The notes beneath the pieces are model-generated. The model made no database searches. It saw only the letters and a list, made by a program, of their open reading frames with translations, and was not told the DNA's origin. Source: Bacteroidales bacterium (lineage in GTDB: Bacteria; Bacteroidota; Bacteroidia; Bacteroidales; WCHB1-69). Taken from it: a stretch of 54,099 nucleotides of DNA. The stretch covers positions 1-54,099 of the forward strand of contig JAFXSR010000073.1 of assembly GCA_017525505.1 (NCBI GenBank), written 5' to 3'. Numbering within the stretch: the first letter of the stretch is position 1; each line of letters opens with the position of its first letter. Below are positions 15,650 through 22,948 of the stretch, piece after piece. A program made the translations under genes and the position numbers.

Positions 15650-16591
15650 TTATTTGTATTCGTATTCGGTGGTGGTAGTATAGCTTCCTTCATCATAGTT
15701 GACTGTCTGAGTGCAGCTTACAGGGTATTTCCCATCGTAGGTATAAGTATAATTATTTATATCAGTACTGTTTTCATATTCAGAATAACTGGATTGATAG
15801 TGTGTTGTAATTTGTGTGATATTGTTTTTGGAAAAATAGTCTGCACCTGAATACTCGCCCATTTCGGGGGAAAGGAAACCATAGAAAGGATTGTTGTAGT
15901 TGTCATATTTATATTCCATAATGTCTTTTTCATAACCTTCTATCCATTGTGCTGTGCATACTGCCTTGCTTATGTTATTTTTGTCCCAAGTGAGTTCATA
16001 GATGATGGTGGCATCGCCTTTGGTATTGGATTTTGAAAGGCGTTTTTTGTATATTTTCTCCAGATTTGAATATAAGTGTTCGGGAAGTATGGAGTGGATG
16101 GCTTTGATATTTTTATCCATATTTTCCAAATCCATTTCGAATAGTTCTATTTTGCTGATTTTGCCATTCTGGTGAGTGAATTTGAGCTTGGTTTGCAATT
16201 CGTTACCATCGTAATAAGAAGCTTCAGACAATTCCTTGCCGTTATATTTAAATTCAATGTGGTAGGAGCTGGTGCCGCCACCGTTGATGCCCGTGGTGTG
16301 AGTCGTAACTCCGTCTATGCGAGAGACTCGCTTTTTATCGTAGGTGTATGTTTCGGTGGTTTCAGAAAGTGAGCCATGAACGTCTATTTTGGAAAGGGTA
16401 TTGTTCTTGTTCCAAGTCCATTCTTCCTCTAATGTTTTGTTAGAAGTTGTGGTGTTTCCATTGATTGTGTAAGAATTGGATGTGTAAATCTTACTGATCT
16501 TTTTCTTGGGATTGAAAACCCCTTCCTTGTTACAGGAAGAGAACAGCATTGCGATGCATGCGAAAGCGAGAAACAAAAATGCCTTTTTCAT
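15650..16591 (-). CDS. Lipoprotein with YD-like beta repeats
   Basis: The 313-residue protein has a lipoprotein signal peptide with lipobox LFSSC (Cys20), so it is lipid-anchored. The mature part alternates Thr/Ser/Tyr/Asn-rich strands such as EWTWNKNNTLSKID, YTYDKKRVSRID, IEFKYNGKELSEA and YTYDGKYPVSC, a pattern like the YD/RHS-type or DUF4595-like repeats seen on Bacteroidota surface lipoproteins. No enzymatic motif is visible. It probably faces the periplasm or cell surface; function unknown. It ends in a clear terminator and lies 31 bp after the transposase remnant. Confidence 0.8.
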   Translation of the reverse strand: MKKAFLFLAFACIAMLFSSCNKEGVFNPKKKISKIYTSNSYTINGNTTTSNKTLEEEWTWNKNNTLSKIDVHGSLSETTETYTYDKKRVSRIDGVTTHTTGINGGGTSSYHIEFKYNGKELSEASYYDGNELQTKLKFTHQNGKISKIELFEMDLENMDKNIKAIHSILPEHLYSNLEKIYKKRLSKSNTKGDATIIYELTWDKNNISKAVCTAQWIEGYEKDIMEYKYDNYNNPFYGFLSPEMGEYSGADYFSKNNITQITTHYQSSYSEYENSTDINNYTYTYDGKYPVSCTQTVNYDEGSYTTTTEYEYK

Positions 16592-16622
16592 TTTTTATGA
16601 TTTTAATTTAATGAATAAAACA

Positions 16623-17015
16623 TTATAACGCAGAATAAGGTGTGAATATTGTATGAAGGAAAAAATAAAGTACCGAAGGTACGGCATCTATGTCTCTGTC
16701 TCGCAGATTGTAGCTAATACCAGCATATTCGTGACCCCATCCACGAAAACTCGGAAAGTGAGAATTGCTTTTTAGCCATCTGCTACTGTTGGCTTTTATC
16801 TTTTGTACAAATGATGAAAGTGATAGTGTAGCTGGCAACGAAGCGAATATATGTATATGATCAGGCATACCACCTATACGATGAATTTGACATTGGAGAT
16901 TTCTGGCAACACCATATATGTACGCATATAAATCACGTTCATGTTCTTCTGGAATTGACAACTCGCTTCGATAAGTGCGAAACACGATGTGGCAGTGTGA
17001 TGAAATGTAGCTCAT
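16623..17015 (-). pseudogene. IS200-like REP-associated (RAYT) transposase, C-terminally truncated
   Basis: The 130-residue frame begins like Bacteroidota IS200/RAYT Y1 transposases (MSYISSHCHIVFRT) and has the HUH motif DHIHIF with the preceding RIGGMP. After GHEYAGISYNLRDRD it departs from the family: the segment with the catalytic tyrosine (normally in YIxNQxxHH) is absent, and the frame instead runs into the palindrome at 16674-16688 and stops at 16623. The product should lack transposase activity. A -7 box-like TATTTTTG lies at about 17084-17091. The gene is flanked by inverted copies of the same palindrome, as expected for a REP/RAYT module. Confidence 0.8.
16674..16688. repeat. REP-like palindrome, left copy
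   Basis: CGAAGGTACGGCATC is the inverse of the copy at 17052-17066. Together with the adjoining bases it forms a GTACC-GAA-GGTAC hairpin (16670-16682). It overlaps the 3' end of the truncated transposase frame. Confidence 0.7.
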
Positions 17016-17051
17016 ATTAAGTCTTTATAAAGGTTTATACTGTGTTATGAA

Positions 17052-17066
17052 GATGCCGTACCTTCG
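17052..17066. repeat. REP-like palindrome, right copy
   Basis: GATGCCGTACCTTCG, an exact inverted match to 16674-16688, upstream of the transposase gene. Confidence 0.7.
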
Positions 17067-17214
17067 TTACTAAATTTAATTGCAAAAATACAAATAAAAT
17101 CAATGAGAAATAGTAAATAATAAAAATAAATTTTTAAATATATTGCGTAAAATATTAGAAGACAGTCCGAAAAATTGCGAGATTCTTCCCTTATCAGTAC
17201 ATAAAAAAAAATCG

Positions 17215-17222
17215 TATCTTTG
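17215..17222 (+). promoter_or_regulatory. -7 box for the trpS operon
   Basis: TATCTTTG, 32 bp before the ATG at 17255. The leader contains a small hairpin CAGATT-AATTTT-AATCTG (17223-17240). No tRNA-like T-box is seen. Confidence 0.75.
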
Positions 17223-17254
17223 CAGATTAATTTTAATCTGAAAAAAATATAACT

Positions 17255-18250
17255 ATGGATACTGTTTTAAGTGGCATCAGACCGACCGGATTCCTACACC
17301 TCGGCAATTATTTTGGTGCGTTACAGAATTTTACCAGAATGCAGTTCGACAACAACTGCTTTTTCTTTATCGCTGACTATCATTCCTTGACCACTCATCC
17401 TCATCCGGCAGATTTGCATGAGAATATCAAAAATGTGTTGATTGACTATCTTGCGGCCGGTATTGACCCTGAGAAATCCACCATCTATGTGCAGAGTGAT
17501 GTGCCGCAGGTATGCGAGCTGACCACACTGCTGTCGATGAATGTTTATGTGGGCGAATTGCAACGTGTGGCTTCTTTCAAAGAGAAGGTGCGCCGTCAGC
17601 CCGACAATGTGAATGCCGGTCTGCTGAATTATCCGGTCCTGATGGCTGCGGATATTTTGATTCATCGCGCCGACAAAGTGCCGGTGGGCAAGGACCAAGA
17701 GCAGCATTTGGAGCTGACCCGCGATTTCGCCCAGCGCTTCAATCGTATTTACGAGACTGAATATTTTAAACTCCCGGTAGCTTATAATTTTGGTAAACAG
17801 TTGGTTAAAATTCCAGGTCTGGACGGTTCCACCAAGATGTCCAAGTCCGATAACGAGGCTTCTTGCATTTATCTGTCTGATGATCCGGCTGTGATTCGCA
17901 AGAAAGTGATGAAAGCCGTGTCAGATTCCGGTCCCACCGAACCCAACCAGCCCAAACCCCAGGCTATTGAGAATCTGTTCACCCTGATGCAGGCAGTGTC
18001 AGCACCCGAAACCTTGGCTTTCTTCGAGGAACAATACAACAAGTGCCAAATCAGATATGGTGATATGAAGAAACAGCTGGCCGAGGATATTGTGCAGTTT
18101 ACCGCTCCTATTTACGAGAAAATCAAGGAGTTGCGAAGCAATGACGATTATATCGCCAAGGTGGCCCGTATGGGCGCCGAGAAAGCCCGTGACAGTGCGG
18201 ACAAAACTATCAAGGATGTTCGTGAAATCATTGGTATCAAGCATTTTTAA
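17255..18250 (+). CDS. trpS: Tryptophan--tRNA ligase
   Basis: 331 residues, the usual length. It charges tRNA-Trp with tryptophan using ATP. The class I signatures are present: HIGH-type PTGFLHLGN at 10-18 and KMSKS at 194-198. The Rossmann core contains FFIADYHSLTT and the tRNA-Trp family segment VLMAADILIHRADKVPVGKDQEQHLE. It starts at the ATG after the promoter at 17215, and the next gene begins 10 bp after its stop, so the VWA and DUF4159 genes are probably cotranscribed. Confidence 0.97.
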   Translation: MDTVLSGIRPTGFLHLGNYFGALQNFTRMQFDNNCFFFIADYHSLTTHPHPADLHENIKNVLIDYLAAGIDPEKSTIYVQSDVPQVCELTTLLSMNVYVGELQRVASFKEKVRRQPDNVNAGLLNYPVLMAADILIHRADKVPVGKDQEQHLELTRDFAQRFNRIYETEYFKLPVAYNFGKQLVKIPGLDGSTKMSKSDNEASCIYLSDDPAVIRKKVMKAVSDSGPTEPNQPKPQAIENLFTLMQAVSAPETLAFFEEQYNKCQIRYGDMKKQLAEDIVQFTAPIYEKIKELRSNDDYIAKVARMGAEKARDSADKTIKDVREIIGIKHF

Positions 18251-18260
18251 ATCCTGAATT

Positions 18261-20357
18261 ATGTCGCTGCTCACTCAATTCTCTCTCTGGTTTTTGCCTT
18301 TGTGCCTGCTCGTTGGGGCGGGTTGTGCGCTGTTGCTGTATTACAAGTCCACTACCTTGGACCTAGACAAGAAAAGCCGCATCATCATGTCCTGTCTGCG
18401 AGGCTTGGCGGTATCGCTGATTTGCTTTCTGTTGTTGGCCCCGATGCTGAAGATGATGGTGAAGGAATTGGACAAACCGTTGATTATCTTTGCGGTGGAT
18501 AATTCAGAATCCATTGTTTTGTCGAAAGATTCGGCTTATTATCGCACAGATTATCCTCAGCAACTGAAGCAATTGGTGAATTCTTTCGGAAATAAATATG
18601 ATGTCAAGGTGTATTCCGTAGGAGAAAAAAATCAGCTGCAAGAGAATGATAATGCTGTTTTTATGGATTTCTCGGAAAAATCCACCGATTTGTCCTCTGT
18701 TTTTAATGACATCTCCACGTTATATGGTAACCGGAATATCGGTTCGATGATTCTGCTGAGCGATGGTATTGTCAATACAGGCAGCAATCCGTATTACAAG
18801 GCCTCCTCCGTGGAATATCCTGTTTATACCGTGGGACTGGGAAGTACAGAAACAACCACCGATCTGTTTTTTGCTGGGGTTAATCACAACAAACAGGCGT
18901 TGAAGGGTAATTATTTCCCGGTGGAAATTAAGGTAGCCGCCAATCAGTTGGCTAACAATAATATAACTTTGACGCTGACGGAGGGCGATGAGGTGCTGAT
19001 GAGCAAAAATATGACCATCAACAGCCGAAAGTTTTTTGAGACCATGTCGGCCAATCTACAGGCTACCACCAAGGGTTTGCACAAGTACAAATTAACGTTG
19101 ACGGAGCTTGACGGCGAGTTGACCCATGTTAATAATACCGCATTTTTTTATGTGGAGGTGATTGACTCTCGCGAGAAAATTGCCATTGTTTACAACGGTC
19201 CGCACCCCGATGTGGCGGCCATCAAATCTGCATTGGAGAGTGCTGAGAATTATGAGGTTACAGTTTCTTCTATCCAGGATTTCAGGGCTTCGGTGGACGA
19301 ATACTCCTTGATTGTTCTGCATCAGTTGCCGTCGGTGGGACAGCCTGCTGCCAACTTGCTGGCCCAAATCGAAAAGACCGGAACCTCTTGTCTGTTCATT
19401 GTGGGCAGTCAGACCAATCTGTCCGCTTTCAACAATCTCTATGCCGGCATCAGTATTCAGCAGAACAAGAATCTTTTCAATAATGCGATGCCGTTGTACA
19501 ACGAGAATTTTACGGCTTTCACATTCTCTGAGGAAGCACGTCAGTTGCTGCCGAAGTTGCCGCCCATGACCACCATTTTCGGAGATTATAAGTCGATGGT
19601 GGCCTCCAATGTGTTTCTGTATCAGAGAATCAATAATGTCAACACCCAATATCCGTTGATATTGTTCAACGAACGCAACGGCGTGAAGACCGGCGTGATT
19701 TGCGGCACAGGTATCTGGCAGTGGAAATTGTACAATTATCTCTATACACAAAGTCATCGTGAGTTTGACGAAATAATCAATAAGATGGCTGCTTATCTGT
19801 CGGTAAAGGCTGACAAGAGCTTGTTCCGCGTATCGGCGAAGAATGTCTATGAGGAGTATAAGCCTGTGGTGATTACAGCGGAATTGTACAACGAGAGCTA
19901 TGAGTTGGTGAATGACGCCGACGTGTCGATTGTCATCACCGCCGAGGATGGCAAAAAGTATGAGCAGCAGCTGTCGAAGCAGAACAACCAGTATGTGTTG
20001 AACATGGGAGAGCTGCCAGTAGGGGATTACAGCTGGATCTGCTCAACAAAATATGGCAAGAACAGCTATTCCAAGTCGGGTCGTTTTTCGGTAGATGAGG
20101 TGCTGATTGAGTCCACTAATCTAGTGGCCGACCATGGTTTGTTGCAGAGTATAGCGACAGCCACCAATGCCAAGTTTTTCTTGCCGCGGGAGATGCAGCA
20201 GATAGAACAGGAAATCAAAGCTAACGACAATATCAAACCGATAGCCAATTACAGCAAGAAATATAGCCTATTGCTTAGTTCGTGGGTGTATTTCGCCTGC
20301 ATTGTGCTGTTGTTGGCAGTGGAATGGTTTTTGAGAAAATGGAATGGAGGAATTTAA
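18261..20357 (+). CDS. Membrane protein with von Willebrand factor A-like domain
   Basis: The 698-residue protein has two N-terminal helices (about 8-28 and 42-68), a large periplasmic or cytoplasmic part and a C-terminal helix (about 673-692). Right after the second helix is a VWA-like domain with the MIDAS motif DNSES (FAVDNSESIVLS) and LLSDGIVNTGSNP. Ig-like strands follow in the middle, and a glutamine-amidotransferase-like segment (EKIAIVYNGPHPDVAAIKSAL) is also visible. The architecture resembles BatA-like and related Bacteroidota proteins that work with MoxR ATPases, but no moxR is present here. It overlaps the next gene region, and its stop (20355-20357) is two bases before the chosen start of the DUF4159 gene. 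Confidence 0.8.
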   Translation: MSLLTQFSLWFLPLCLLVGAGCALLLYYKSTTLDLDKKSRIIMSCLRGLAVSLICFLLLAPMLKMMVKELDKPLIIFAVDNSESIVLSKDSAYYRTDYPQQLKQLVNSFGNKYDVKVYSVGEKNQLQENDNAVFMDFSEKSTDLSSVFNDISTLYGNRNIGSMILLSDGIVNTGSNPYYKASSVEYPVYTVGLGSTETTTDLFFAGVNHNKQALKGNYFPVEIKVAANQLANNNITLTLTEGDEVLMSKNMTINSRKFFETMSANLQATTKGLHKYKLTLTELDGELTHVNNTAFFYVEVIDSREKIAIVYNGPHPDVAAIKSALESAENYEVTVSSIQDFRASVDEYSLIVLHQLPSVGQPAANLLAQIEKTGTSCLFIVGSQTNLSAFNNLYAGISIQQNKNLFNNAMPLYNENFTAFTFSEEARQLLPKLPPMTTIFGDYKSMVASNVFLYQRINNVNTQYPLILFNERNGVKTGVICGTGIWQWKLYNYLYTQSHREFDEIINKMAAYLSVKADKSLFRVSAKNVYEEYKPVVITAELYNESYELVNDADVSIVITAEDGKKYEQQLSKQNNQYVLNMGELPVGDYSWICSTKYGKNSYSKSGRFSVDEVLIESTNLVADHGLLQSIATATNAKFFLPREMQQIEQEIKANDNIKPIANYSKKYSLLLSSWVYFACIVLLLAVEWFLRKWNGGI

Positions 20358-20358
20358 T

Positions 20359-21015
20359 ATGCTGAAGACAAAACATATAGTGCTATGTATGGTAATCCTG
20401 TTGCTGTCGTGTGGCATGGCGCAGGGGCAAAAAATCGCTTTGTTGAAATATCGTGGCGGTGGCGACTGGTACGGTAATCCTACCTCATTGCCAAATCTGA
20501 TTGCGTTCTGTAACAAGAATTTAGGAACCTCGATTGACAAGGATCCTGCGACGGTGGAGGTGGGCAGTGCTGACATTTTCCAGTATCCTTTCATCCACAT
20601 GACAGGCCACGGCAATGTGGTGTTCAGCGAGGATGAGGCGCAAAATCTCCGTGCCTATCTGATCTCAGGAGGTTTCTTGCATATTGATGACAATTACGGT
20701 CTGAACAATTTTATTCGGACGCAGATGAAGGCGGTTTTTCCTGAATTGGATTTTGTGGAGTTGCCGTATAACCATCCGATATATCATCAGAAATATGATT
20801 TTCCGAGAGGCTTGCCGAAAATCCATGAACATGACGGTAAACCAGCCCAAGGCTTTGGACTGATATGGGAAGGACGATTGGTGTGTTTTTTCTCGTATGA
20901 ATGTGATTTGGGAGATGGCTGGGAGGATGCCATTGTGCATGGTGACAGCGAGGCCACCCGCACCAAGGCCTTGCAAATGGGGGCCAATATCATCCAGTAT
21001 GTGTTTACCCGATAG
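20359..21015 (+). CDS. DUF4159 domain protein, exported
   Basis: The protein (about 218 residues) begins MLKTKH with a signal peptide (cut after GMAQG). The rest matches DUF4159, a ThuA/glutamine-amidotransferase-like fold: QKIALLKYRGGGDWYGNP, FIHMTGHGNVVFS, LRAYLISGGFLHIDDNYG and FFSYECDLGDGWED. The ATG at 20359 is preceded by GGAGG at 20346-20350, one of the few good ribosome binding sites in this window, so I prefer it to the in-frame ATG at 20344. DUF4159 proteins are typically encoded beside VWA proteins, as here. Their function is not established. Confidence 0.88.
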   Translation: MLKTKHIVLCMVILLLSCGMAQGQKIALLKYRGGGDWYGNPTSLPNLIAFCNKNLGTSIDKDPATVEVGSADIFQYPFIHMTGHGNVVFSEDEAQNLRAYLISGGFLHIDDNYGLNNFIRTQMKAVFPELDFVELPYNHPIYHQKYDFPRGLPKIHEHDGKPAQGFGLIWEGRLVCFFSYECDLGDGWEDAIVHGDSEATRTKALQMGANIIQYVFTR

Positions 21016-21017
21016 TA

Positions 21018-21119
21018 GCGTGCTTTCAGCACGCAGTGTCATTCGACGGTCGCTCTCACCCCACACTACGGCCTTCGGCCTATGTATGGGGTTAATAGGA
21101 TAACGTGCTTTCAGCACGT
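21018..21119. repeat. Composite REP-like element: two identical hairpins around a larger palindrome
   Basis: CGTGCTTTCAGCACG occurs at 21019-21033 and again at 21104-21118, each a 5-bp stem with a 5-base loop (longer with flanks). Between them (21059-21091) is CCCCACAC...GTATGGGG with an inner GGCCTTCGGCC hairpin, related to the elements at 12494 and 49802. It starts three bases after the DUF4159 stop and may also act as a transcription end. Confidence 0.7.
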
Positions 21120-21176
21120 GTGTCAGGATATGGCAAATGTCCCTATCGTAAAGAAAAATGAGTGAAATAACAAATA

Positions 21177-21519
21177 ACGGTGACCTGTAAGCCGGGTTCT
21201 GTGATCTTCTGTCATTTATCTAGGCATTACGTCGCCGCAATGCTCAATCGACCTACCCTCCGGGATTGGGCGAGCTACCCTCAAGCCCCGGTTTATTTGG
21301 TTTTTCAACCCATGAGGTTTACCCCCGTCGCATATCACTACCGACGTCGTGAGCTCTTACCTCGCGTTTTCACCCTTACCTGATTGCTCAGGCGGTTGTT
21401 TTCTGTGGCCCTGTCTGTAACTCCTTGCGGAGCCCCTTCCTGTTAAGAAGCATGGTGCTCTGTGTTGCCCGGACTTTCCTCTCCCTCCTTGATGGAGGCA
21501 GCGACAGAACGGCCACCGT
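21177..21519 (-). ncRNA. rnpB: RNase P RNA, bacterial class A
   Basis: Read on the minus strand, the sequence has the conserved RNase P RNA blocks: GAGGAAAGTCCGGGC (P4 5' side and J3/4), ACAGGGCCACAGAAA, GGTAAGGGTGAAA, GAGGGTAGCTCGCCC and the 3' block ACAGAACCCGGCTTAC. The ends pair into P1 (ACGGTGGCC with GGTCACCGT). The RNA forms the catalytic part of RNase P, which trims the 5' leader of tRNA precursors. Length about 343 nt. The ends are set by P1 pairing and may be off by a few bases. Confidence 0.95.
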
Positions 21520-21546
21520 TATTTAATTGTTAGTCATATTTATAAT

Positions 21547-21576
21547 TGTAGAGACGTGCCATGGCACATCTCTACA
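21547..21576. repeat. 30-bp palindrome of the GAGACG type
   Basis: TGTAGAGACGTGCCATGGCACATCTCTACA is palindromic except for one pair. A relative with a different centre lies inside the gene at 22949-25252 (23993-24016). From 21580 to 21678 there are only short TCCACG-type repeats. Confidence 0.75.
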
Positions 21577-21678
21577 GGCTATTTTGCGTTTGTTATTATT
21601 TTGTCGTAGAGTCGGGCGCACCCTTCGCTACATTTATAATCGTCTCCACGCCTCCACGTCTTGACGTCTCCACGGATA

Positions 21679-22809
21679 TTAGTAATTCAGCATCACCGGC
21701 ATTATCAGCATCAGCAGGTTTTCTTCTGCGGAGAATTCCTCGACGGGCAGAATCAGCGCCGCACGGTCGGGGCGAGACATTTCGAGGCGGATTTCGGTGC
21801 CGTCCATGTTCTCCAGCATTTCGCGGAGGAACTTGGAGTTGAAGCCGATATCCATTTTTTCGCCGCTATACAAGCCTGCGACACTCTCTTCGGCCTTGTT
21901 GGAGAAGTCGATATCCTCGGCAGTGATGTTGGTGCCTTCTTCCGACAGAGAAACACGTACCTGGAAGGTGGACTGGTTGGAATAGTTTCCTACACGTTTG
22001 ATGGAGCGCAGGAATTCCTCGCGGTTAACAACCAGGGTGTTGGGATTCTCTTTTGGAATCACATTCTCATAATTCGGATATTTACCTTCCTTCAGTGAAG
22101 AATACAATTGCAGGTTGCCGAAGGAGAACTGGATATGGTTGTTGTCGGCTGAATATTCAACTTTCACAGGGGTGTCAACACCCGACAGGATGGTTTTGAG
22201 GTGGGCGAGAGGTTTCTTCGACAGGATGAAGGAAGCCGGATTTTCGCTGGTGTTCTTGGTGTTGCGGTAGCGGACCAGCTTGTGGGCGTCGGTGGCCACA
22301 AAGGTGATGCAGTCGCTGTTGAGTTCACAGAACACGCCCATCATATTGGGTCTCAATTCGTCGTTGCCAGTGGCAAAGAGCGTCTTGCTGATGGCGCGCT
22401 GCAGAATCATCGGTTCCATTTCGAAAGACTCGGCATTCTCCATGGTGGGCATCTGTGGGTATTCGTTGCCGGGGAAGCATGGAGCTTCGTACTCACCGTT
22501 GGCAATGGTGTATTTCACCTCGTTGTTCTCTTCGTTGATGACGAAGACGATGGGGTTTTCGCCCACTAACTTCAAAGTCTCCAGCATGATTTTGGAAGGT
22601 ACTGCCACGCAGCACTCACCTTCCACGTTGGTCAGCTCGATGACTGCGGTCATAGTGGAATCCAAGTCCGATGCGGTCAGCGTCAAGGTGTTGCCTTTGA
22701 CGGTGAACAGGAAGTTGTCGAGGATAGCCATGGTGCTGTTGCTGCCCAGCACACCGCTGATGGCGCTTAAGTTTTTATACAGGACGTCTCTTGATACGAT
22801 GAATTTCAT
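21679..22809 (-). CDS. dnaN: DNA polymerase III subunit beta (sliding clamp)
   Basis: 376 residues, full length, with three clamp-fold repeats. The N-terminus (MKFIVSRDVLYKNLSAISGVL), the segment TASDLDSTMTAVIEL, FVATDAHKLVRYR in the middle domain and the C-terminus LMLIMPVMLNY are typical. The clamp encircles DNA and tethers polymerase and repair proteins. It is not next to dnaA here but next to rnpB. A -7 box is at 22836-22843. Confidence 0.97.
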   Translation of the reverse strand: MKFIVSRDVLYKNLSAISGVLGSNSTMAILDNFLFTVKGNTLTLTASDLDSTMTAVIELTNVEGECCVAVPSKIMLETLKLVGENPIVFVINEENNEVKYTIANGEYEAPCFPGNEYPQMPTMENAESFEMEPMILQRAISKTLFATGNDELRPNMMGVFCELNSDCITFVATDAHKLVRYRNTKNTSENPASFILSKKPLAHLKTILSGVDTPVKVEYSADNNHIQFSFGNLQLYSSLKEGKYPNYENVIPKENPNTLVVNREEFLRSIKRVGNYSNQSTFQVRVSLSEEGTNITAEDIDFSNKAEESVAGLYSGEKMDIGFNSKFLREMLENMDGTEIRLEMSRPDRAALILPVEEFSAEENLLMLIMPVMLNY

Positions 22810-22835
22810 AATACTTTCTTTTTTAATTCAAACTG

Positions 22836-22843
22836 CAAAGATA
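22836..22843 (-). promoter_or_regulatory. -7 box for dnaN
   Basis: TATCTTTG on the minus strand, 27 bp before the ATG at 22809. Confidence 0.7.
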
Positions 22844-22868
22844 CAAAATTTTTTAATGTGCCAATCAT

Positions 22869-22940
22869 ATTTAGTGATTAGGTTCTAGGTTTTAGGTGTT
22901 AGGTATTAAAAAACTAATCACTAACACCTAATCACTAACC
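22869..22940. repeat. Inverted TTAGTGATTAGG-type repeat between dnaN and the GT39 gene
   Basis: TAGTGATTAGG(T) motifs at about 22872-22905 are repeated inverted as CACTAACACCTAATCACTAA at about 22919-22939. The element lies immediately after the stop of the minus-strand gene ending at 22949 and may end transcription, although there is no clear T-run. Confidence 0.5.
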
Positions 22941-22948
22941 CCTAATTC

